Assembly: GCF_016127315.1 (NCBI RefSeq)
Contig: NZ_CP065997.1
Span: 5,952,001-6,016,000, forward strand
Reading direction: 5' to 3'
Length of the DNA stretch: 64,000 nt
From: Achromobacter deleyi
Lineage (GTDB): Bacteria > Pseudomonadota > Gammaproteobacteria > Burkholderiales > Burkholderiaceae_B
Below, piece after piece: positions 39,684 to 50,325 of this stretch. Every line of letters begins with the position of its first letter. Position 1 is the first letter of the stretch. A model generated the notes under the pieces. It ran no database searches. It was not told the DNA's origin and saw only the letters and a list, made by a program, of their open reading frames with translations. Both the position numbers and the translations under genes were made by a program.

Positions 39684-41015
39684 TCATGCGCCGGACGGCG
39701 GCGCCAGGCGTTCCGGATCGCCCCGGTGATGCCCGCCCTCGGCCGCCAGCGCGGCCTGCAGGGCGCCCTCGCGCAGCGAGCTGCCCATGGCGCCGATGTC
39801 GGCGCCGGACGGCTGCTGGTACAGCCGCAGGCCCAGTTCCGGCAGGATCGCCAGCAGATGGTCGAAGATGTCGCCCTGGATGCGCTCGTACTCGACCCAG
39901 GCGGTGACGGCGGTGAAGCAATAGACCTCGACCGGGATGCCGTCGGCGGTGGGCTCCATCATGCGCACCATCATCGCCATGTCCTGGCGCACCTCGGGGT
40001 TCTGTTTCAGGTAGGCCAGGCCGTAGGCGCGGAAGGTGCCGATATTGGTCAGGCGGCGGCGGTTGGCCGGCACGCTGGCCAGTTCGCCCATGGTCTGGTT
40101 GGCCTGGGCGATGTCCTGGGTCTTGACCCGCAGGTAGTCGTGCAGCAGCCGGAAGCGCATCAGGCGCTGGGCCTCGTCATCGGTCAAAAAGCGCACGCTG
40201 CTGGCGTCGATGCGCAGGGTGCGCTTGATGCGCCGGCCGCCCGACTCGAACATGTGGCGGTAGTTGCGGTAGCTTTCCGAGAACAGCTTGTAGGTCGGCA
40301 CCGTGGTGACGGTGTTGTCCCAGTTCTGCACTTTGACCGTATGCAGGGCGATGTCCTTGACGAAGCCGTCGGCGTTGGACTGCGGCATCTCGATCCAGTC
40401 GCCGATGCGCAGCATGTCGTTGCTGGTGAGCTGGGTGCTGGCCACCAGCGACAGCAGCGTGTCCTTGAACACCAGCAGCAGCACCGCCGACAGCGCGCCC
40501 AGGCCGGAGATCATCCACAGCGGCGAGCGGTCGATCAGGATCGACAGCACCAACACGGTGCACACCGCCATCAGGATCAGCTTGCTGATCTGGATGTAGC
40601 CCTTGATCGAGCGGGTCTGCGCCCGCGTGGTGGCCGAATAGGTGTCCTGCCAGGCGCTCAGCACCCCGGAAAACGCCACGAACACGCAGATCCAGGCGCC
40701 GGCGTGGGCCAGCCGCCCGACCAGCGTGGCGGCCTTCTCGACGTGCGGCACCAGATCGATGCCCACCGACACCACCGCGAACGGCACCGCGTACCAGAGG
40801 TTCTGATAGGCGCGGCGGCGTTGCAGCGCCTTGTCCCAGTCCTCGTGGCCGCTGACCACCAGCAGCCGGTGCGCCAGCAGCAGCACCACCCGCGCGACCA
40901 CCCACTGGACGAACAGCGCCGTCAGGATCAGCACGCCGATGCCGACCAGCGTCTGCGCCCAGGGCTGGTGCGGCATGTAGGTATCGAGTTCGGTGGCCAG
41001 CTCTTCCCATTCCAT
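39684..41015 (-). CDS. Mechanosensitive ion channel, MscS superfamily (YbdG type)
   Basis: An inner-membrane tension-gated channel protecting against osmotic downshock. 443 residues from ATG 41015. It has about five hydrophobic segments (LVGIGVLILTALFVQWVV; LWYAVPFAVVSVGIDLV; GAWICVFVAFSGVL; LILMAVCTVLVLSILI; SPLWMISGLGALSAVLLLVFKDTLLSLVAS) and the MscS core beta domain after NDMLRIGDWIEMPQSNADGFVKDIALHTVKVQNWDNTVTTVPTYKLF, which is typical of the YbdG/MscM branch. ATG 41021 (MPMEWEEL) is an equally possible start. Confidence 0.9.
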   Translation of the reverse strand: MEWEELATELDTYMPHQPWAQTLVGIGVLILTALFVQWVVARVVLLLAHRLLVVSGHEDWDKALQRRRAYQNLWYAVPFAVVSVGIDLVPHVEKAATLVGRLAHAGAWICVFVAFSGVLSAWQDTYSATTRAQTRSIKGYIQISKLILMAVCTVLVLSILIDRSPLWMISGLGALSAVLLLVFKDTLLSLVASTQLTSNDMLRIGDWIEMPQSNADGFVKDIALHTVKVQNWDNTVTTVPTYKLFSESYRNYRHMFESGGRRIKRTLRIDASSVRFLTDDEAQRLMRFRLLHDYLRVKTQDIAQANQTMGELASVPANRRRLTNIGTFRAYGLAYLKQNPEVRQDMAMMVRMMEPTADGIPVEVYCFTAVTAWVEYERIQGDIFDHLLAILPELGLRLYQQPSGADIGAMGSSLREGALQAALAAEGGHHRGDPERLAPPSGA

Positions 41016-41063
41016 GGGCATAGGTCGTGTGCTCTCTTTCGGGTGACGGGAGGGACGTTTTCA

Positions 41064-41080
41064 TCTTGGGGCGGCCCGGC
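41064..41080. repeat. Partial copy of the CTTGGGGCGGCCCGGCG repeat
   Basis: These 17 bases are identical to the core of the two 25-bp repeats near 44.9 kb. It lies in the 208-bp spacer between the divergent mechanosensitive channel and argH genes. Confidence 0.75.
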
Positions 41081-41229
41081 GATGGAAAAACCCCGCAGGC
41101 CGCCGGATATGACCCTGAATTATCCGACAACTCGCGCCGCCGCAAGTTTCCAGCCGCAACAGCGGGGCATCCCGACCGTGGCCCTGGATTCGTCAGGCGC
41201 CCGGGGCAGGCCCTATAATCCCCGCCATC

Positions 41230-42648
41230 ATGGCAAACACTCCCTCCCCCGATCAAAACCAGTTCGCCAACAAGGCGCAGGCCTGGTCCGCCCGGTTCTC
41301 GGAACCGGTTTCCGAACTCGTCAAACGCTACACGGCGTCCGTGGACTTCGACAAGCGCCTGGCGCGCGTCGACATCCAGGGTTCGCTGGCGCACGCCGAC
41401 ATGCTGGCGGCCCAGGGCATCATCGGCGCCCAGGACCTGGCCGACATCCAGCGCGGCATGACCCAGATCCTGTCCGAAATCGACGCCGGCAGCTTCCAGT
41501 GGCTGCTCGACCTCGAAGACGTGCACCTGAACATCGAGAAGCGCCTGGTCGAGCTGGTCGGCGATGCCGGCAAGCGCCTGCACACCGGCCGTTCGCGCAA
41601 CGACCAGGTGGCCACCGACATCCGCCTGTGGCTGCGCGGCGAGATCGACACCCTGATCGACCTGCTGCGCCAGCTGCGCCACGCGCTGGCCACGGTGGCG
41701 CTGGACAACGCCGCCACCATCATGCCGGGCTTCACCCACCTGCAAGTGGCCCAGCCGGTCACCTTCGGCCACCACCTGCTGGCCTACGCCGAGATGTTCG
41801 GCCGCGACGCCGAGCGCCTGGCCGACTGCCGCCGCCGCGTCAACCGCCTGCCGCTGGGCGCCGCCGCCCTGGCCGGCACCTCGTTCCCGATCGACCGCGA
41901 GCGCGTCGCCAAGACGCTGGGCTTTGACGGCGTCTGCCGCAATTCGCTCGACGCCGTCTCCGACCGCGACTTCGCCATCGAATTCTGCGCGGTCGGCGCG
42001 CTGATCATGACGCACGTTTCGCGCCTGTCCGAAGAGCTGGTGCTGTGGATGAGCCCGCGCGTGGGCTTCATCGACCTGGCCGACCGCTTCTGCACCGGCA
42101 GCTCGATCATGCCGCAGAAGAAGAACCCCGACGTGCCCGAACTGGCGCGTGGCAAGACCGGCCGCGTCAACGGCAACCTGGTCGCCCTGCTGACCCTGAT
42201 GAAGGGCCAGCCCCTGGCCTACAACAAGGACAACCAGGAAGACAAGGAAGGCCTGTTCGACACCGTCGACACCGTGCGCGACACGCTGACGATCTTCGCC
42301 GACATGGCCGCCGGCATCAAGGTCAAGGCCGACAACATGCGCGCCGCCGCGCTGCAGGGCTTTGCCACCGCCACCGACCTGGCCGACTACCTGGTCAAGC
42401 GCGGCGTGCCGTTCCGCGACGCCCACGAAGTGGTGGCCCACGCCGTGCGCGACTGCGAACAGCGCGGCTGCGACCTGGCCGACCTGTCGCTGGACGAGCT
42501 CAAGGCCTACCACGCCACCATCGGCGACGACGTGCACCAGGTGCTGACGCTGGAAGGCTCGGTCGCCGCGCGCAAGCACGTGGGCGGCACCGCCCCCGAG
42601 CGCGTGGCCGAGGAAGCCCGCCGCGTGCTGCAGGAAACGGCGGCGTAG
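41230..42648 (+). CDS. argH: Argininosuccinate lyase
   Basis: Splits argininosuccinate to arginine and fumarate, the last step of arginine synthesis. 472 residues. The fumarase/ASL-superfamily signature [24 protein letters not shown] with the catalytic Ser loop is intact, as are [20 protein letters not shown] and [22 protein letters not shown], which holds the His general base region. The extension of about 20 residues before DLWGGRF-type homology is modest. It stands alone, with a strong terminator behind it. Confidence 0.97.
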   Translation: MANTPSPDQNQFANKAQAWSARFSEPVSELVKRYTASVDFDKRLARVDIQGSLAHADMLAAQGIIGAQDLADIQRGMTQILSEIDAGSFQWLLDLEDVHLNIEKRLVELVGDAGKRLHTGRSRNDQVATDIRLWLRGEIDTLIDLLRQLRHALATVALDNAATIMPGFTHLQVAQPVTFGHHLLAYAEMFGRDAERLADCRRRVNRLPLGAAALAGTSFPIDRERVAKTLGFDGVCRNSLDAVSDRDFAIEFCAVGALIMTHVSRLSEELVLWMSPRVGFIDLADRFCTGSSIMPQKKNPDVPELARGKTGRVNGNLVALLTLMKGQPLAYNKDNQEDKEGLFDTVDTVRDTLTIFADMAAGIKVKADNMRAAALQGFATATDLADYLVKRGVPFRDAHEVVAHAVRDCEQRGCDLADLSLDELKAYHATIGDDVHQVLTLEGSVAARKHVGGTAPERVAEEARRVLQETAA

Positions 42649-42679
42649 CAAGCCCGCGGTTCCCTCGCTCGAAAACAAG

Positions 42680-42710
42680 CGGCCCCGGATTTCCGGGGCC
42701 GTTTTCTTTT
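42680..42710 (+). terminator. Rho-independent terminator after argH
   Basis: CGGCCCCGGA and TCCGGGGCCG are perfect 10-base arms around a TT loop, followed by TTTTCTTTT. It lies 32 bp past the argH stop on the plus strand. Confidence 0.93.
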
Positions 42711-42826
42711 GTGGCCACGTTACGCAAATGACCTGTCACGGCGTGTCATTCCTCGTTTCCGATCTCGCTCGAGCGGCGGGGACAGGTTCGCTATGATGGG
42801 CGCTTTTCCACTCGCCCCCTCCCCCC

Positions 42827-44860
42827 ATGCCAGCCCTGCGCGCGTCCTGGTTCCCGTCGCCCCTGTCCCGTCCGGCCATCCTGGCGGCCGCCTGCCTGCT
42901 GGCGCTTGCCGCCCAGCCCGCCGCCCAGGCACAGACAGCGCGCAAGCCGTCGCCGTACGAAAACGTGATCGAGCCCGTCAAGGCCCGCCCGCTGACGCCC
43001 GAGGAAATCGCGGCGCGCAAGGCCGAGGATGCGCGCCGCGGCGGCCCGGCCTTCATGGCCCGGATCGAGAACGAGGCCGCGTTCCGCCAGTTGGCGCGCG
43101 TCTACAACGCCGGCACGCCGCTGGAAATCCCGCACGTGCTGTTCGTGATCGACCGCCAGCGCGGCGACCGCATCTATTACCTGGACACGCCGCGCTACGG
43201 CCTGCACGAGACCTTCGCGCGCGAGCGACGCCTGCTGCCCGGCAAGGACAAGGCCGCGCTGACCGCGCAGTACAAGGATCCCAACCGCCGCCTGCTGTTC
43301 GGCACCCTGAGCTGGCAGCGCGACCTGCCCGGCTACACCTACGAATTCTGGGAAGGCGACCGCCTCACGCCCGAACTGCTGAAGCTGGCCGACGATGTGG
43401 TCGCCAAGAGCTTCTACGCCCCGATCCGCTTCAAGACCAACTCGACCCTGCACGAGCAGGCCGCCGCCACCGCCGGACTGCGCTTCGTGACGCAAGAGGC
43501 GCTGCTGCGCGAACAGGCCTTCCTGCCGCTGAACCCCGGCGCCGCGCAGGGCCGGCTGCGCATCGTCGCCTCGGTCGACGCCACGCCCGACCTTCAGCGC
43601 GACGACATCGTGGTGCTCGACGAAGTACCGATCGCCATCCCGCCGGTGGCCGGCCTGATCACGCAGCGGCCGTCCACGCTGCTGTCGCACGTCAACCTGC
43701 TGGCCAAGGGCTGGGGCATCCCCAACGCCTACGTGCGCGACGCCACCAACGTCCTGCGCCAGTACGACGGCCAGTGGGTCACGCTGACCGTCAGCGGCAA
43801 CGACTACCGGGTGCAACCCGCCGACAAGCCCGCCACCCGACCGCCGGCGACGCCGCCCAAGCCGCGCGCGCAGCTGCCCAAGCCGGACCTGACGGTGCAG
43901 GCGCTCAAGCCGCTCGATGCCCTGGCCGTACGCGACAGCCGCCATTGCGGCGTCAAGGCCGCCAACCTGGGCGCGCTCCGCTCCGCCCTGCCGCCGGCCG
44001 CCAGCGTGCCCGACGGCTTCTGCATCCCGTTCGCGCAATACGCCGCCTTCATGCAGCGGCTGAACGTGGCGCAACGGGTGGCGGCGCTGGAGCAGCGCCC
44101 CGATTTCATGGCCGACGCCGAGGTGCGGCGCAAGGAACTGGCGGCCCTGCGCCAGGACATCATGCAGGCCGCGCCCGACGCGGCGCAGGCCGAGTCCTGG
44201 CGCGCGCTGTGGCAATCGCGCCTGAAGGGCGCGGGCGTGTTCGTGCGCAGTTCATCGAACTCCGAGGACCTGCCCGGCTTCAGCGGCGCCGGCCTGTACA
44301 CCACCGTGCCCAACGTCACCCAGCCGGACGCGCTGGCCAGGGCGGTGCAGACCGTGTGGGCCTCGGTCTACAACTTCGACGCCTACGAGGCGCGGCGCGC
44401 GGCCGGGATTCCCCAGGACGCGGTGGTGATGGCCGTGCTGGTGCAGCTGGCGGCGCCGTCCGACAGTTCCGGCGTCATGATCACGCGCGATCCGTTCGAC
44501 GCCAGCCGCCGCTATGTGACCTACATCTCGGCCAAGCGCGGCCTCGGCATCAAGGTGGTGGAAGGCAAGCGCCAGGCCGAGCAGGTGATGTATTCGAGCT
44601 GGTCCAAGGCGGTGCAGGTGCTGAGCCGCTCGGCCGAGGACACGCAGTTGGTGGCCGACGTCGCCGGCGGCGTGCGCGAAGTGCCGATCGCGCCGGACGC
44701 GCGCCAGGTGCTGAACGACGCGCTGGTGGCACGGCTGGCCGCCGTCGGCCGGCAGGTCAAGCAGCGCCTGGGCAAGGTCGACCAGGACATCGAATGGACG
44801 GTGGTCGGCGACAAGATCATCATCCTGCAGGCGCGGCCCTACATCGACGCGCGCCGCTAG
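42827..44860 (+). CDS. Exported protein with swivelling-His and PEP-synthase/GWD-type ATP-grasp domains
   Basis: A 677-residue protein with a clear Sec signal peptide (PAILAAACLLALAAQPAAQAQ). After an unassigned N-terminal domain (about 40-260), residues about 260-310 resemble the phosphohistidine domain: VAGLITQRPSTLLSHVNLLAKGWGIPNAYVRDA, with LSHV like the His motif of plant glucan, water dikinases. A Pro-rich linker follows, then the nucleotide-binding domain of pyruvate-phosphate dikinase/PEP synthase (HCGVKAANLGAL; FVRSSSNSEDLPGFSGAGLYTTVPNV; SGVMITRDPFDAS; DIEWTVVGDKIIILQARPYI). This His-then-ATP order is that of GWD rather than PpsA. An ATP-dependent dikinase in the periplasm lacks an obvious ATP supply, so the real location and reaction are open. 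No PEP-binding C-terminal barrel is present. Confidence 0.8.
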   Translation: MPALRASWFPSPLSRPAILAAACLLALAAQPAAQAQTARKPSPYENVIEPVKARPLTPEEIAARKAEDARRGGPAFMARIENEAAFRQLARVYNAGTPLEIPHVLFVIDRQRGDRIYYLDTPRYGLHETFARERRLLPGKDKAALTAQYKDPNRRLLFGTLSWQRDLPGYTYEFWEGDRLTPELLKLADDVVAKSFYAPIRFKTNSTLHEQAAATAGLRFVTQEALLREQAFLPLNPGAAQGRLRIVASVDATPDLQRDDIVVLDEVPIAIPPVAGLITQRPSTLLSHVNLLAKGWGIPNAYVRDATNVLRQYDGQWVTLTVSGNDYRVQPADKPATRPPATPPKPRAQLPKPDLTVQALKPLDALAVRDSRHCGVKAANLGALRSALPPAASVPDGFCIPFAQYAAFMQRLNVAQRVAALEQRPDFMADAEVRRKELAALRQDIMQAAPDAAQAESWRALWQSRLKGAGVFVRSSSNSEDLPGFSGAGLYTTVPNVTQPDALARAVQTVWASVYNFDAYEARRAAGIPQDAVVMAVLVQLAAPSDSSGVMITRDPFDASRRYVTYISAKRGLGIKVVEGKRQAEQVMYSSWSKAVQVLSRSAEDTQLVADVAGGVREVPIAPDARQVLNDALVARLAAVGRQVKQRLGKVDQDIEWTVVGDKIIILQARPYIDARR

Positions 44861-44872
44861 CGGACCTTTTTT

Positions 44873-44897
44873 CCTTGGGGCGGCCCGGCGGCAAAAA
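44873..44897. repeat. 25-bp direct repeat, copy 1
   Basis: CCTTGGGGCGGCCCGGCGGC followed by five A. An identical copy lies 80 bp downstream at 44953-44977. The DNA between has a small GCCCCCC/GGGGGC hairpin (around 44931-44946). Such elements are dispersed in Alcaligenaceae intergenic regions, as I recall; the number of copies in this genome is not known. Confidence 0.85.
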
Positions 44898-44952
44898 TAG
44901 CCCCCACGCTCCGCCGCTACGCGGGTCGCTGCCCCCCAAGGGGGCGTTTTTG

Positions 44953-44977
44953 CCTTGGGGCGGCCCGGCGGCAAAAA
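44953..44977. repeat. 25-bp direct repeat, copy 2
   Basis: Exact copy of 44873-44897. It runs into the A-rich side of the bkd operon terminator. Confidence 0.85.
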
Positions 44978-45014
44978 AAAACCGCAGTGGCGGGCATAAT
45001 GCCCGCCACCGCGG
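44973..45014 (-). terminator. Rho-independent terminator of the bkd-lpd operon
   Basis: 16-base arms (44982-44997 and 44999-45014, starting CCGCAGTGGCGGG) pair with one mismatch. On the minus strand they are followed by nine T. It lies 22 bp after the lpdV stop. Confidence 0.93.
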
Positions 45015-45035
45015 CTTCGAATCCGCCGCAGCGGA

Positions 45036-46439
<1,404 letters not shown>

Positions 46440-46441
46440 GC

Positions 46442-47803
46442 TTACTCCACGAAAAGCAGCGCGGGTTGTTCCAGCAGCGCGCGCACGGCCTGGATGAAGC
46501 GGGCCGCGTCCATGCCGTCGACCACGCGGTGGTCGAACGAGGACGACAGGTTCATCAGCTTGCGCGCCACCACGGCGCCATTGCGGAAGGCGGGCCGCTC
46601 GACGATGCGGTTCACGCCCACGATGCCGACCTCGGGGTGGTTGATGACCGGCGTGGTGACGATGCCGCCCAGCGGCCCCAGGCTGGTGATGGTGATGGTC
46701 GAGCCGGACAGCTCGTCGCGCCCGGCGCCGCCGGACCGCACCGCCTGCGCCAGCCGGCCGATCTCGGCCGCCATCGACCACAGGTCGCGGGTTTCGGCGT
46801 GGCGCATCACCGGCACCATCAGGCCGCCGTCGCTCTGCGTGGCGATGCCGATGTGCACGGCGCCGTAGCGCGTCACCTGGCCGGCCTCGTCGTCATAGCG
46901 GGCGTTGATCTGCGGGAAGTCGCGCAGCGCGATCACCATGGCGCGCGCCAGGAGCGGCAGCAGCGTCAGCTTGCCGCGCGACTCGCCGAACTTCGCGTTC
47001 AGGCTGACGCGCAGGTCCTCGAGTTCGGTGACGTCGATTTCCTCCACGTAGCTGAAGTGCGGAATGCGGCGCTTGGACTCGGCCATCTTCTGCGCGATCT
47101 TGCGGCGCAGGCCGATCACCGGCACCTGTTCCTCGTCGTTGCGCTCGGCGTAGGCCGGGCCGCGCGCGGCGGTGGCGGCGCCCTGCCCTTGCAGGTAGGC
47201 GTCCAGGTCCTCGTGCATGACGCGGCCGGCCGGGCCGCTGCCGTGCACGAAGCGCAGCTCGATGCCCAGGTCCCAGGCGCGCTTGCGCACGGCCGGCGAA
47301 GCCAGCGGCTTCTCGCCCGGCTGGCGCGCGGCGGCGGGCGCCTGGCGCGCGGCGGCCGCACGGCTGGGCGGCGAGGATGGCGCGGATGGCGTTTGTGGCG
47401 CGGCGGCGGACGATTGCAGCGACGCGGCGATCTGGCCCGCGACGCCGCCGGCCGGGGCCTTGTCGGCCTTGGCCGGCGCTGCGGCGGGCGCGCTTGCCGC
47501 TGGTGCGGCCGCAGCTGCCTGCTGCTTCTGCGCCGCCGCCTCGCCCTTGACGTTGCCTTCGCCCTCCACTTCCAGGCGGATCAGTTCGCCGCCCACGGCC
47601 ATGACCTGGCCGACTTCGCCGCCCAGCGCGACCACGCGGCCGACCACGGGCGACGGGATCTCGACCGTGGCCTTGTCGGTCATGACGTCGGCCAGCGGCT
47701 GGTCCTCGGCGACGGTGTCACCCACCTTGACGTGCCAGCCCACCAGTTCGACCTCGGCAATGCCTTCGCCGATGTCGGGCATCTTGATGACATGAATACC
47801 CAT
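46442..47803 (-). CDS. bkdB: Branched-chain 2-oxoacid dehydrogenase E2 (dihydrolipoyl acyltransferase)
   Basis: Core subunit transferring the branched acyl group from lipoate to CoA. 453 residues. One lipoyl domain at the N-terminus with the lipoylated Lys44 in [16 protein letters not shown]; an Ala/Pro-rich linker; an E3/E1-binding domain near residues 165-205 ([33 protein letters not shown]); another linker; and the catalytic domain ending with [17 protein letters not shown], containing the active-site His. It lies 1 bp after bkdA2. Confidence 0.95.
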   Translation of the reverse strand: MGIHVIKMPDIGEGIAEVELVGWHVKVGDTVAEDQPLADVMTDKATVEIPSPVVGRVVALGGEVGQVMAVGGELIRLEVEGEGNVKGEAAAQKQQAAAAAPAASAPAAAPAKADKAPAGGVAGQIAASLQSSAAAPQTPSAPSSPPSRAAAARQAPAAARQPGEKPLASPAVRKRAWDLGIELRFVHGSGPAGRVMHEDLDAYLQGQGAATAARGPAYAERNDEEQVPVIGLRRKIAQKMAESKRRIPHFSYVEEIDVTELEDLRVSLNAKFGESRGKLTLLPLLARAMVIALRDFPQINARYDDEAGQVTRYGAVHIGIATQSDGGLMVPVMRHAETRDLWSMAAEIGRLAQAVRSGGAGRDELSGSTITITSLGPLGGIVTTPVINHPEVGIVGVNRIVERPAFRNGAVVARKLMNLSSSFDHRVVDGMDAARFIQAVRALLEQPALLFVE

Positions 47804-47804
47804 C

Positions 47805-48848
47805 TCACACCTCCATCGCGCGTTTGAACGCTTCGCCGACCCGGCGCGGGCCGGGGAAATACGCCCATTCCTGCGCGTGCGGGTAGGGAGTGTCCCAGCC
47901 GGTCACGCGCTCGACGGGCGCTTCGAGGTGATGGAAGCAGTGTTCTTGCACCAGCGAGATCAGCTCGGCGCCATAGCCGCAGGTGCGCGTGGCTTCGTGC
48001 ACCACGACGCAGCGGCCGGTCTTCCTGACCGAGTTGACGATGGTCTCCAGGTCCAGCGGCCACAGGCTGCGCAGGTCGATGACCTCGGCGTCGATGCCGG
48101 TTTCCTCGGCCGCGGTCAGCGACACGTGCACCGTGGTGCCATAGGTCAGCACCGTCAGCGCATTGCCGGGCCGCACGATGGCGGCGGTGTCCAGCGGCAC
48201 GGTGTAGTAGCCGGTCGGCACCACGCTGCCCGGGCGTCCGGTCCACGGCGTCACGGGACGGTCGTGGTGGCCGTCGAACGGGCCGTTGTACAGCCGCTTG
48301 GGCTCCAGGAAGATGACCGGATCGTCGTTCTCGATGGACGCGATCAGCAGGCCCTTGGCGTCGTACGGGTTGGACGGCATCACCGTGCGCAGCCCGCAGA
48401 CCTGGGTGAACATCGCCTCGGGGCTCTGGCTGTGCGTCTGGCCGCCGTAGATGCCGCCGCCGCAGGGCATGCGGATGGTCATCGGCGCGATGAACTCGCC
48501 CACCGAGCGGTAGCGCAGGCGCGCCGCTTCCGACACGATCTGGTCGGAGGCCGGATAGAAATAGTCGGCGAACTGGATCTCGCACACCGGCCGCAGGCCG
48601 TAGGCGCCCATGCCCACCGCCACGCCGACGATGCCGCCCTCGGAGATCGGCGTGTCGAATACGCGCGAGCTGCCGTACTTGGCCTGCAGGCCCTCGGTGC
48701 AGCGGAACACGCCGCCGAAATAGCCCACGTCCTGGCCGAACACCACCACGTTGCCATCACGCTCCAGCATCACATCCATGGCCGAGCGCAAAGCCTGGAT
48801 CATGGTCATCGGCGCGGACGCCGGACCAACATTGTTATCGATAGCCAT
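47805..48848 (-). CDS. bkdA2: Branched-chain 2-oxoacid dehydrogenase E1 beta
   Basis: Beta subunit of the thiamine-diphosphate decarboxylase. 347 residues. The transketolase pyrimidine-binding motif is visible (VVVFGQDVGYFGGVFRCTEGLQAKYG, RVFDTPISEGGIVGVAVGMGAYGLRPVCEIQFADY) and the C-terminal domain has LTYGTTVHVSLTAAEETGIDAEVIDLRSLWPLD. It follows bkdA1 after 3 bp. Confidence 0.96.
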   Translation of the reverse strand: MAIDNNVGPASAPMTMIQALRSAMDVMLERDGNVVVFGQDVGYFGGVFRCTEGLQAKYGSSRVFDTPISEGGIVGVAVGMGAYGLRPVCEIQFADYFYPASDQIVSEAARLRYRSVGEFIAPMTIRMPCGGGIYGGQTHSQSPEAMFTQVCGLRTVMPSNPYDAKGLLIASIENDDPVIFLEPKRLYNGPFDGHHDRPVTPWTGRPGSVVPTGYYTVPLDTAAIVRPGNALTVLTYGTTVHVSLTAAEETGIDAEVIDLRSLWPLDLETIVNSVRKTGRCVVVHEATRTCGYGAELISLVQEHCFHHLEAPVERVTGWDTPYPHAQEWAYFPGPRRVGEAFKRAMEV

Positions 48849-48851
48849 GAC

Positions 48852-50108
<1,257 letters not shown>

Positions 50109-50325
50109 TCATGCGCATTCTTCTTACCAAGACACTGCCCAAGGGGGTGACCTCGGACATTGCCATCGTCGGCCGCTGCAAAGGGATAATCATGCACGGC
50201 CGGGAGCCAGAGTAGCACAGGGCGCGGCCCCGAGACAGGGGCCGCGCCGGGCCTCGCTACCCGCGGTGGTCCAGGGCCGCCGGGCGCGTCAACAGGGCGT
50301 TGCGCCCTGCCGCCCGCCCCGGGGA

